This document shows, one piece after another, positions 8,381 through 14,901 of a DNA stretch of 24,601 bases; position 1 is the stretch's first letter; each line of letters starts with the position of its first letter. Both the position numbers and the translations under genes were made by a program. Source of the stretch: DUOJ01 sp041676265 (GTDB lineage: Bacteria > Spirochaetota > Spirochaetia > Sphaerochaetales > Sphaerochaetaceae); NCBI GenBank assembly GCA_041676265.1, contig JBAYSE010000008.1, forward strand, positions 1 through 24,601, read 5' to 3'. The notes under the pieces are model-generated. The model searched no databases, had not been told where the DNA came from, and saw nothing but the letters and a program-made list of their open reading frames with translations.

Positions 8381-9578
8381 TGCCCTCTCCCTGATTAACC
8401 ATTGCCCGCAGTAGTCTCTGCCCCGCTACATTAAACAGCTCTTCGACCGAGAGCCCGGCTTCACCGAGATCTTGGAAGATCGGCTCGTTGGTGCTAGATT
8501 TTATAACCTTTGCCAGTAGACCGTAGAGGGGACTCTCCTCGTTAAAGTTGAGTAGCTGGTTGGCTAGCAGTGCTTTTATGCCTACCCCCTCTGCGATTCT
8601 CTGAAGATCAAGGACCAGCTGAGTCGCGTCTTTGTATTTGCCCACCGGTGAAGCCTGTAAGGTTGGATTGATACTGAGCTCCAGTTGATTGAGATCCTCA
8701 TCTTTCAACACCTTATTAAGCTCTAGCTCAGGCTTTACCCTTCCCGTAAAAGTTAAACGACAAAATAGTTTTCCACTATAACTTTCAGCGGCAACACCCT
8801 CCCCCGCCTTACGAATTGCGGCATTAATGTAGGACTCAATATTTTCTTTGGTGGTCGATTGATCCAATTCAACAGGGCATTTTTCAAAGCGATGGGGGGT
8901 CAGAGAGATAAATCGGGGGGGAGCCCAATGGACCCCCTCCTGCTCAATCAGAAAAACCCCATGGTCTCCGGTTTCGCTTCTGTCGAGGGCAAAGGGGGAG
9001 CCACAGTTAATATAACTCTCTTCGACAATCTTCTTGTGGGTGTGTCCCAGGATCCACAGAGCGGGTGGCTTAAAGCGGTAAGCGGGCACCGGAGCGTAGT
9101 GGGAGTTGCCGTCCACTTCACAGTGCAGAACCCCTAAAACCGGTAAATCGGTGTCCAGAAACTCCTCCGGAAACGTCTCGAAGGGATCTTCACTATAATA
9201 TGAGGAGGGGAATGACCACCCAATAAAGCGCACCCCATTATAATCTAGAGCCTCCCAAGTCCCATTTATCCCCAAGATTCTCACATAGGGTTTTTCATTA
9301 ATTAGTTTGACCGAGATAGAAGCATCATGGTTGCCGGCTACAGCAATAATGGCTATCTCTTTTTCATGGAGGCGATCAAAACCCCTTAGAAGGGGACCAT
9401 AGGCTTCAAACCAAAACTTATCTTTGTCTACGATATCTCCAGCGATAACGAGGAGGTCGACTTTTTGAGTTATTGCGGTTTCAACCACCGCTTCCCAAGC
9501 AGAGGAACCCGACAACTCTCCCCCTTCGACAGCGCAAATTCTCCCTAAATGGATATCACTACAGGCTAAAATTTTCAT
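8373..9578 (-). CDS. yhaO: YhaO/SbcD-like metallophosphoesterase (DNA exonuclease subunit)
   Basis: A 401-residue calcineurin-like phosphoesterase of the SbcD/Mre11/YhaO group. The two-metal site motifs are all present: DIHLG (Asp8, His10), GDIVD (Asp48), GNHD (Asn83-His84-Asp85), His152 in LHCE, and GHTH (178-181). The C-terminal 200 residues form the capping/partner-binding part and carry no motif I recognise. In this family the protein is a Mn-dependent nuclease driven by the SMC-type ATPase encoded next to it, and both act on DNA ends or hairpins. The ATG at 9578 is preceded by AGGTGAG at good spacing. The gene is first in the pair and diverges from the metal ABC importer. The coupling to a YhaN-type partner makes YhaO the better name, although annotation pipelines may say SbcD or DNA repair exonuclease. 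Confidence 0.9.
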   Translation of the reverse strand: MKILACSDIHLGRICAVEGGELSGSSAWEAVVETAITQKVDLLVIAGDIVDKDKFWFEAYGPLLRGFDRLHEKEIAIIAVAGNHDASISVKLINEKPYVRILGINGTWEALDYNGVRFIGWSFPSSYYSEDPFETFPEEFLDTDLPVLGVLHCEVDGNSHYAPVPAYRFKPPALWILGHTHKKIVEESYINCGSPFALDRSETGDHGVFLIEQEGVHWAPPRFISLTPHRFEKCPVELDQSTTKENIESYINAAIRKAGEGVAAESYSGKLFCRLTFTGRVKPELELNKVLKDEDLNQLELSINPTLQASPVGKYKDATQLVLDLQRIAEGVGIKALLANQLLNFNEESPLYGLLAKVIKSSTNEPIFQDLGEAGLSVEELFNVAGQRLLRAMVNQGEGNE

Positions 9579-9597
9579 ACAAACTCACCTTGAGGCA

Positions 9598-9606
9598 ATT
9601 GTAGCA
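9598..9606 (-). promoter_or_regulatory. Extended -10 promoter candidate for the nuclease pair (TGCTACAAT)
   Basis: On the minus strand the TG motif precedes TACAAT (5 of 6 to consensus), 20 bases before the yhaO start codon. No good -35 is seen, as is usual for extended -10 promoters. The inverted repeat at 9614-9629 lies immediately upstream. Untested prediction. Confidence 0.4.
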
Positions 9607-9613
9607 TATAAAT

Positions 9614-9629
9614 TTGAAATATGATTCAA
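9614..9629. promoter_or_regulatory. Inverted repeat TTGAAATATGATTCAA in the divergent yhaO/metal-importer spacer
   Basis: Five-base arms TTGAA/TTCAA flank a 6-base AT-rich centre, and a further TTCAA copy lies just to the right (9634-9638). The position between a metal-importer operon and the divergent gene suits a transcription-factor site, possibly a Zur/Mn-type regulator. It does not match a known Zur box exactly, so the regulator is unknown. Confidence 0.35.
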
Positions 9630-9658
9630 CTAGTTCAATCTCTATGAAGTAAGGATGC

Positions 9659-9687
9659 TTGCTTTTGCCCTCTAGCGCCACTATATT
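9659..9687 (+). promoter_or_regulatory. Sigma-70-like promoter candidate for the metal ABC importer operon
   Basis: TTGCTT, a 17-base spacer and TATATT (5 of 6 to the -10 consensus). The predicted start site would fall at about 9694, so the leader would be very short and would begin near the GGAG ribosome binding site at 9695-9698. The -35 is weak, so this is tentative. Confidence 0.35.
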
Positions 9688-9704
9688 TAACAGTGGAGTC
9701 CCTA

Positions 9705-10601
9705 ATGAATAAAAAAATTGCGCTGTTTGTATTTATTTTATTAGTCACATTAGCCCTCGTCAGTGCCGGTGGTACAGGTGAGCGCCAAGGGGAGAAAAGT
9801 AAACCCCTCATAGCTCTCAGCATTTTACCTCAACAGTATGCCGTCAACCGCATTGGTGGAGAGTTGGTCGAGACAGTCGTTTTAGTTGGTCCCGGTCAAA
9901 ACCCCCATAACTGGGAGATGAACCCCCGCCAAATGACCCTGTTAAATGAGAGCGATGCTTGGGTCCTCTCCGGGGTCGATTTTGAAAATTCCCTAGTGCC
10001 CAAAATCGCCTCTCTCTACCCCCGGCTGAAAATTATAGATGGGACGGCGGGGGTTACGTTTCGCTCTTTAGAAGAGCACAGTGCAGCCGATCATCTCCAC
10101 GACAGTGAAATTGACCGCCATTCATGGCTAGGACGGGAACCCATGAAAATCATGGCCCGCCACATAGAAGCATTCCTTAGCTCTTTCGACCAGCAAAACA
10201 GTGCCATCTACAAAAAGAATTTGGAGATCTTCCTCGCCGATATCGACACCCTCTTCGACTCACTAAAAACAAAATTAGCCCCTCTGAAAGGGAGTAATGT
10301 CTTGGTCTACCACCCCTCCTTTGGCTACCTGTTTGATGAGTTTGGCTTAGTTCAGAAAGCTATTGAGACAGGGGGGAAAGAACCAACGGCTAAAAATCTT
10401 ACCGCTATCATCGAAGAGGCTAAAAAGGAGGGCACCAGAGCCATTTTTGTGCAGGCTCAATTCCCCCTCTCTTCAGCGCAAAGTATCGCCAAAGCAATTA
10501 ATGCTCAGGTGTTACCGCTCGACCCGCTAGCCTACGATTGGCTGGAGAATATTGCGCTAATTGGGAACACCCTCTACTTAACCCTACAAGGAGGAGAGTA
10601 G
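9705..10601 (+). CDS. znuA: Zinc/manganese ABC transporter substrate-binding protein (ZnuA/TroA family)
   Basis: Periplasmic metal-binding protein that delivers Zn2+ or Mn2+ to the permease encoded downstream. From ATG 9705 it has 298 residues. A signal peptide (MNKKIALFVFILLVTLALVSA) is present with no lipobox cysteine, so the protein should be free in the periplasm. Ligands expected for cluster A-I proteins are visible: His68 (NPHNW), His139 (DRHSW), His203 (VYHPSFGY) and Asp273 (PLDPLAYDW). A short histidine-containing loop (EEHSAADHLHDSEIDRH, about 123-139) resembles the flexible His loop of zinc-specific ZnuA. This slightly favours zinc over manganese. ATG 9705 is chosen over the in-frame GTG at 9693 because GGAG lies 6 bases ahead of the ATG and overlaps the GTG. 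The stop is 2 bases before the ATPase gene. Confidence 0.9.
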   Translation: MNKKIALFVFILLVTLALVSAGGTGERQGEKSKPLIALSILPQQYAVNRIGGELVETVVLVGPGQNPHNWEMNPRQMTLLNESDAWVLSGVDFENSLVPKIASLYPRLKIIDGTAGVTFRSLEEHSAADHLHDSEIDRHSWLGREPMKIMARHIEAFLSSFDQQNSAIYKKNLEIFLADIDTLFDSLKTKLAPLKGSNVLVYHPSFGYLFDEFGLVQKAIETGGKEPTAKNLTAIIEEAKKEGTRAIFVQAQFPLSSAQSIAKAINAQVLPLDPLAYDWLENIALIGNTLYLTLQGGE

Positions 10602-10603
10602 TC

Positions 10604-11368
10604 ATGCCGGTAATTTTAGAGTTTAACAAGGTCAGTTTCTCATATGGGCCTGTTCAAGTATTAGAAGAGGCCTCTTTCCACATCCACGAAGGGGAATTTG
10701 TCGCCTTAGTCGGCCCGAACGGCGCCGGTAAATCGACTATCCTAAAACTAATACTCGCCTTAGAGTCCCCCGATAAGGGTTCTATTAAACTATTTGGAAC
10801 CTCCACCCAAGCCGGACGGGAAAAGATTGGCTATGTACCGCAACACATCAGCTACGACCCAGCCTTCCCTATAGCCGTGGATGAGGTGGTTAGAATTGGC
10901 AGGATTGCACCTCTGTCTAGAAGGTATTCTCAAGCAGATAAAGAAGCCGTTGAGCAAGCCTTAGAGACCATGGACCTCCTTGAATTGGCTAAACGCCCCT
11001 ACAATGCCCTCTCAGGGGGTCAAAGACGCAGAGTCTTGGTAGCTAGGGCATTAGTCGCCACCCCTGCCATGTTAATTCTAGATGAACCCACCTCCAACAT
11101 GGATAGTGAAAGTGAAAATCGCCTCTTTGAAGCCCTAGGGCAACTAAAGGGGAGTACCACGATCCTTATAGTCACCCACGATAAAAGCTTCGTCTCCTCC
11201 CTCACCGATCGAGCCCTCTGTGTGGGCGAGTTTGGTCCCCATAAAAAAGGGCGCAAGGTAGTACAACACGAAGTTGTACCTATAGATGCAAACTCCTTCA
11301 AAGTTCTCCACGACACCACACTTAATCACGACTGCTCTTACAGCGAAGGAGAAGAGGCCAATGGGTAG
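10604..11368 (+). CDS. znuC: Zinc/manganese ABC transporter ATP-binding protein
   Basis: A 254-residue ABC ATPase powering metal uptake, paired with the binding protein upstream and the permease downstream. Motifs: Walker A GPNGAGKST (37-45, Lys43), Q-loop GYVPQ (76-80), signature LSGGQ (136-140), Walker B MLILDEP (156-162) and H-loop VTHD. The length is normal for the family. The tail contains several histidines (VVQHEVV, VLHDTTLNHD), which could bind metal, but this is speculation. ATG 10604 is chosen because aGGAGGAG lies just upstream at good spacing. A longer in-frame version from 10538 would overlap znuA and lacks support. The 3' end overlaps the permease start by 8 bases (ATGGGTAG), indicating coupling. 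Confidence 0.93.
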   Translation: MPVILEFNKVSFSYGPVQVLEEASFHIHEGEFVALVGPNGAGKSTILKLILALESPDKGSIKLFGTSTQAGREKIGYVPQHISYDPAFPIAVDEVVRIGRIAPLSRRYSQADKEAVEQALETMDLLELAKRPYNALSGGQRRRVLVARALVATPAMLILDEPTSNMDSESENRLFEALGQLKGSTTILIVTHDKSFVSSLTDRALCVGEFGPHKKGRKVVQHEVVPIDANSFKVLHDTTLNHDCSYSEGEEANG

Positions 11369-12212
11369 TTTCTTCACAGCTCTATTCAGTTCATCGGTCC
11401 CCTTCCTCAGGAATGCCCTCTTGGCCGGCCTCCTCTCATCGGTCCTTTTTGGAGTATTAGGGACAGTTGTCACCGTGAAAAGAATTGCAGGCTTAGCCGG
11501 AGCTATCAGTCACGCCGTCTTAGGGGGCATAGGGATGGCCCTCTTCCTCTCGGCCACAGGGAAAGTCGCCAACCTCTCCCCGATTGTGGGAGCCATAATT
11601 TTTGCCGTCTTAGCCGCACTGGTTATCGGAATAGTCTCCCTCAAAGCACAACAAAGGGAAGACACTGTCATTAATGCTATTTGGGCTATCGGGATGAGCA
11701 TTGGTGTCCTCTTTATGGCCAAAACTCCTGGTTATACCGATCCCACCAGTTATCTCTTTGGTAACATCCTCTTAATCTCTAATCGGGACCTCTTACTGCT
11801 AGCCCTTTTGGACCTCTTCGTAATCGCTTTAGTCTTCCGTTTCTATAACCAATTAGAGGCTTCAGCATTCGACAGTGAATTTGCCCAAGTGAAAGGGATA
11901 TCATCATCAGCCGTCTTTCTCATTATATTGAGCGTAACTGCGATTGCTGTGGTACTTTTACAGACCTATGTGGGAATCGTCATGGTAATTGCAATGCTAA
12001 CCCTACCGGCAGGAACTGCCGGCTATAGTGCCAAAAATATGTTGAACATGATGGTATTAGCTTGGCTCTACTCCTCGCTCTTCTCTATCGGTGGTTTGAT
12101 AATTGGGTGGGTTCTCGACTTCCCGGTGGGGGCTATGGTCGTTGTCTTAGCCGGGGTAGTATTCCTTTTGACCGCACTAGGGTCGATGCTTAAGCGAAGG
12201 CAGAGAAATTAG
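11361..12212 (+). CDS. znuB: Zinc/manganese ABC transporter permease (ABC-3 family)
   Basis: A 283-residue integral membrane protein with about eight or nine hydrophobic segments, typical of the ABC-3 (ZnuB/TroC/MntB) permeases. Recognisable family features are RNALLAGLLSSVLFGVLGTVVTVKR near the N-terminus, AGLAGAISHAVLGGIGMAL, the YLFGNIL segment, and VMVIAMLTLPAGTAGY near the end. It forms the channel of the importer with the ATPase and binding protein encoded upstream. The true start is ATG 11361 inside the end of znuC, preceded by GGAGAAGAGG. An upstream in-frame start at 11286 would lie wholly inside znuC and would add a hydrophilic N-terminus foreign to the family. The 3' end overlaps the convergent gene by 23 bases. 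No separate repressor gene lies in the operon. Confidence 0.92.
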   Translation: MGSFFTALFSSSVPFLRNALLAGLLSSVLFGVLGTVVTVKRIAGLAGAISHAVLGGIGMALFLSATGKVANLSPIVGAIIFAVLAALVIGIVSLKAQQREDTVINAIWAIGMSIGVLFMAKTPGYTDPTSYLFGNILLISNRDLLLLALLDLFVIALVFRFYNQLEASAFDSEFAQVKGISSSAVFLIILSVTAIAVVLLQTYVGIVMVIAMLTLPAGTAGYSAKNMLNMMVLAWLYSSLFSIGGLIIGWVLDFPVGAMVVVLAGVVFLLTALGSMLKRRQRN

Positions 12213-12660
12213 AGACCACCGGCTCTTCCCATAAATCAAGCTCGTCACTCACCAACTCTAGTAGAGTGCTAACCATCTCTTCCGTGCTGTCAATCTCTTC
12301 AAAGAGGTCAAACTCTTCATATTTCTGTGGACGGTAGATTCCCACATTAATTGGTGAGAGGTACCCTTTTTTATCGCCCTTAAGGTCTTTGAGTTTCTCT
12401 CCGGTCATGAATGCCAACATCCTAAAATCGGTTTGTTGAAGGGCCACTGTTAAGATGTGACGGTTATCTTGATCAAAAACCGTCAGGGAGAGGGGGAAGA
12501 CAAGGTAGCCATCCCCGTGGGCATTGGTAGGATCCCTTTGAACGACTGCTTTAATTTTTGCCTCAGGCCATAACCAGACTCGGCTGGTAGTTTTATCATA
12601 ATCTTGAGGGTTTGGCATGGCCGGGTAGTTTAATGTATCTATCTCTTGAAACAATGCCAT
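12190..12660 (-). CDS. Hypothetical protein, 156 residues, unrecognised
   Basis: I do not recognise this protein. It is soluble, has no signal peptide or membrane segment, and contains no cysteine. It looks mixed alpha/beta, with a mid-region YLVFPLSLTVFDQDNRHILTV of two likely strands followed by LAFMTGEKLKDLKGDKKGY. The C-terminal third is strongly acidic (EEFDLFEEIDSTEEM and SDELDLWEEP). It is real by several signs: a GGGAGG ribosome binding site 8 bases ahead of the ATG, an extended -10 promoter candidate upstream, and normal codon use. It sits between the ABC metal importer and the divergent ZIP transporter, and its 3' end overlaps the permease gene by 23 bases. The context raises a link to metal homeostasis, but nothing in the sequence shows metal binding. 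FliW was considered and rejected. Confidence 0.7.
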   Translation of the reverse strand: MALFQEIDTLNYPAMPNPQDYDKTTSRVWLWPEAKIKAVVQRDPTNAHGDGYLVFPLSLTVFDQDNRHILTVALQQTDFRMLAFMTGEKLKDLKGDKKGYLSPINVGIYRPQKYEEFDLFEEIDSTEEMVSTLLELVSDELDLWEEPVVSNFSAFA

Positions 12661-12691
12661 AGAGAGAGCCTCCCAACAATTGTTACAGGAG

Positions 12692-12700
12692 AGTATAACA
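12692..12700 (-). promoter_or_regulatory. Extended -10 promoter candidate for the 156-residue hypothetical gene (TGTTATACT)
   Basis: On the minus strand a TG precedes TATACT (5 of 6 to consensus), about 31 bases upstream of the ATG. No clear -35 was found. The adjacent palindrome AACAATTGTT (12675-12684) lies between this -10 and the ribosome binding site, where a repressor could bind. Confidence 0.4.
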
Positions 12701-12718
12701 CTTTTTGTGAAAAATTAC

Positions 12719-12748
12719 TTGACCGCTCCTAGTAACCCTCCCTATGAT
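12719..12748 (+). promoter_or_regulatory. Sigma-70 promoter for the ZIP transporter gene
   Basis: TTGACC (5 of 6), an 18-base spacer and TATGAT (5 of 6). This is among the best promoter matches in the window. The start site would fall near 12755, giving a leader of about 22 bases containing the AGAGGA ribosome binding site. The -10 overlaps the inverted repeat at 12744-12757. Confidence 0.6.
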
Positions 12749-12757
12749 GAAAATCAT
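12744..12757. promoter_or_regulatory. Fur-family-like operator overlapping the ZIP promoter -10
   Basis: ATGATGAAAATCAT has perfect 5-base arms (ATGAT/ATCAT) around GAAA. Read on the other strand, AATGATTTTCATCAT matches much of the E. coli Fur box consensus core (AATGAT-N2-TCAT). It covers the -10 and the expected start site, the classic place for metal-dependent repression. Fur, Zur or Mur could all fit. The regulator is inferred, not seen. Confidence 0.5.
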
Positions 12758-12776
12758 TGTAAAAAGAGGAATTATA

Positions 12777-13586
12777 ATGCACAAACCGGTACTGATGGCA
12801 CTGTTGGCAACCTTGGGAACTTGGGGTATGACGGCTTTGGGAGCCGCTTTAGTTTTTTTCTTCAAAGAAATTCGCCAACATGTCTTGAACATGATGCTAG
12901 GCTTTGCCAGCGGTGTAATGATTGCTGCCAGTTTCTGGTCTCTACTGGCACCGGCGATTGAGATGGCCGAAGGCAGCTCTAGACTGCCGGCTTGGTTGGT
13001 AGCCGCCCTCGGCTTTCTGGCAGGTGCCGCCTTTCTATGGCTCAGCGACCAATTAATTCCCCACATGCACCTCGACTCAAAAAAGAGTGACAAACCGGAG
13101 GGGCTCGCTTCCAGTTTACACCGAAGTGTCCTTTTGGTATTAGCCATTACCCTTCACAACATCCCTGAAGGATTAGCTGTGGGGGTCGCTTTCGGAGCAG
13201 CCGCTTTAGAGGGTTCAACTGTCACGACGCTTTCGGCCATAGCCGTGGCAATCGGTATCGGTATCCAAAACTTCCCGGAAGGAGCGGCTGTTTCCATTCC
13301 CCTAAGGCGGGAAGGGTTGTCTATGACCAAAAGCTTCCTCTATGGGCAAGCCTCGGGCTTAGTGGAACCGATTGCCGGGGTGATTGGAGCAGCCCTGGTA
13401 ATCAGTATGCAGGCCATCCTCCCCTATGCCCTCGCCTTTGCGGCCGGAGCAATGATCTATGTAGTAGTTGAAGAGTTGATTCCTGAGAGCCAGCAAGGAA
13501 AAGGGCATCTAGGAACCGACTTAGCCACCTTCGGTAACATCTTAGGTTTCACGGTAATGATGATTTTGGACGTTGCTCTGGGCTAG
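12777..13586 (+). CDS. ZIP-family divalent metal transporter
   Basis: A 269-residue inner-membrane importer (Zn2+, possibly Fe2+ or Mn2+) of the ZIP family, close to the bacterial ZupT/GufA type. There are about eight hydrophobic segments. The binuclear metal site motifs are present: TM4 HNIPEG (His127, Asn128, Glu131) and TM5 QNFPEG (Gln164, Asn165, Glu168), with Glu232 in VVVEELIPE near the end. The cytoplasmic loop between TM3 and TM4 carries a modest HMHLD metal-binding patch (about 96-100). ATG 12777 is chosen because AGAGGA lies 6 bases ahead. The in-frame ATG at 12744 is inside the predicted -10 and cannot be the start if that promoter is right. The stop codon shares CTAG with the convergent gene's stop. 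It lies next to a second, ATP-driven metal importer, so the locus is devoted to metal supply. Confidence 0.92.
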   Translation: MHKPVLMALLATLGTWGMTALGAALVFFFKEIRQHVLNMMLGFASGVMIAASFWSLLAPAIEMAEGSSRLPAWLVAALGFLAGAAFLWLSDQLIPHMHLDSKKSDKPEGLASSLHRSVLLVLAITLHNIPEGLAVGVAFGAAALEGSTVTTLSAIAVAIGIGIQNFPEGAAVSIPLRREGLSMTKSFLYGQASGLVEPIAGVIGAALVISMQAILPYALAFAAGAMIYVVVEELIPESQQGKGHLGTDLATFGNILGFTVMMILDVALG

Positions 13587-14848
13587 ACCCTTTCTATCAG
13601 GTTGGCTACCGAGAGGTTGCCTAAAGTTTTAATCCCCTTCTCATCAATTTGCGAAGCGATAGCGTCCCCGATGGTGTCGAGATTTTGCTCTAAATAGACC
13701 TCTCCATACAAAGCACCCACAAGGTCGACAATTTTAAGATCATCTAAAGGGCGAGCCGGCACAAAAGCCGTCTGCATGTTGTTTGTTGGCAAGATGAACC
13801 GTTTCTTCATCAACAAGTCCAAAACTCCAAAGAGGATTTTCTCGTTCATCAGCAGGCGGTCGCTAATGTCACGGATTCTGGTCTCCCCCCCTTGATGGCG
13901 GTACTTCTGTCCAATTACCATCATCACATTAATTCCATTGGCCAGTTGCTCAGCCGGTGAGACCGGTTTGAAGAACCCCCCTTTATCGGGGCGGTACTGG
14001 TGGACGTAACTCACCTCGACTGCCGATAAAACCACAATCCAGATAATGTAGACCCAGAGCAAGAAGAAGAAAATTGCGGCAAAGGAGCCGTAGATTACCG
14101 AGTAACTTAAGGCTTTGGAGATAATAGAGGAGAATAAGAGGTTAACTAAGTAAAGCCCGAGGGTACCGACAACTCCGCCGATGGCGGCACTAACCCCGTT
14201 TACCTTGGCGTTTGGTGCCACCATTATCATAAAGAAGAGGAAGAGCCACCCAATAGTCCAAGGGGCAATTAGGCGGAGAATTACCATGGGGGTATTGTTG
14301 AAGGTTTGCCAACCCAGAATTTTAGCCATCCAAGAGCTCAGCAAAGACTTCACACTAATGTAGGCACTAAACAGGAGGGCACCAACCACCAATATGGTTA
14401 AGAAGCTAACTGCCCGCTTAACTACGTTGGTTTTACCGCCAGCCGTGCGGTAAATCTGGTTTATAACGGCCCAAACTTTATTAATTAGCAGAAGCGAAGT
14501 GATAATGAAAGAGAGGAGTCCCACCACCCCTAAGCGGTTGGCGTTCACACTGAAGGTGGTAATCATCCCCATCAGTTGATTCCCTGCCACTGCTCCAAAG
14601 ACACCGGTGAAAAGATCCCCTAAAAGGGTGTAGAAGGGCTGTAGGACATTAAACAAAGAGAGGAACGCTATCAAGAAGGAGATAAAAGGGACAATCGATA
14701 TCAGGGTAGTATAGACAATCCCCGAAGCGAGAATAGTGATCTTATCTTTGGTGAACTTACCGTACCAGGTTTGCAAAAAGACCCACAATTTACGCAACAC
14801 GCCCCCCTTCACCTTAGAGGGCTCCCTTGTTTCATCTTCCTTTCTCAT
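13583..14848 (-). CDS. YihY/virulence factor BrkB-family membrane protein (UPF0761, formerly RNase BN)
   Basis: A 421-residue protein with a membrane domain of about six helices (residues about 30-280) and a soluble C-terminal domain (about 290-421). Family features: GIVYTTLISIVPFISF at the first helix, LLINKVWAVINQIYRT, and the late FLLWVYIIWIVVLSAVEVSYV. The family was once mislabelled ribonuclease BN. Its real role is unknown and export or envelope functions have been suggested. The C-terminal part (RDISDRLLMNEKILFGVLDLLMKKRFILP) resembles a winged-helix-like module that often ends longer family members. ATG 14848 is preferred over the TTG at 14866 because TTAGGA lies upstream of the ATG at workable spacing. 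The gene follows the hydrolase gene by 53 bases on the same strand and converges on the ZIP gene with a 4-base overlap. Confidence 0.85.
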   Translation of the reverse strand: MRKEDETREPSKVKGGVLRKLWVFLQTWYGKFTKDKITILASGIVYTTLISIVPFISFLIAFLSLFNVLQPFYTLLGDLFTGVFGAVAGNQLMGMITTFSVNANRLGVVGLLSFIITSLLLINKVWAVINQIYRTAGGKTNVVKRAVSFLTILVVGALLFSAYISVKSLLSSWMAKILGWQTFNNTPMVILRLIAPWTIGWLFLFFMIMVAPNAKVNGVSAAIGGVVGTLGLYLVNLLFSSIISKALSYSVIYGSFAAIFFFLLWVYIIWIVVLSAVEVSYVHQYRPDKGGFFKPVSPAEQLANGINVMMVIGQKYRHQGGETRIRDISDRLLMNEKILFGVLDLLMKKRFILPTNNMQTAFVPARPLDDLKIVDLVGALYGEVYLEQNLDTIGDAIASQIDEKGIKTLGNLSVANLIERV

Positions 14849-14901
14849 AACTACGCATCCTAACAACTAAAGCCGAAAGGGACAACCAAAGTTACACTTC
14901 T

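Noticed and set aside
8859..9137. Plus-strand 92-residue frame within the yhaO-like gene
   Set aside because: It is antisense to conserved SbcD-like sequence including the GHTH motif, with no start signals of its own.
9693..9704. GTG at 9693 as the start of the metal-binding protein
   Set aside because: It overlaps the GGAG that serves the ATG at 9705, and the extra residues MESL would precede a signal peptide that already looks complete.
11286..11360. Longer permease start within the ATPase gene
   Set aside because: It would add a hydrophilic 25-residue leader foreign to ABC-3 permeases. The ATG at 11361 has its own ribosome binding site.
12190..12660. FliW (flagellar assembly factor) for the 156-residue protein
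   Set aside because: The size is close, but the FliW N-terminal pattern (FPxGIPGF-type) and other hallmarks are absent, and there are no flagellar genes nearby.
12744..12776. ATG at 12744 as the start of the ZIP protein
   Set aside because: It falls inside the predicted -10 and Fur-like site, whereas ATG 12777 has a proper AGAGGA upstream.
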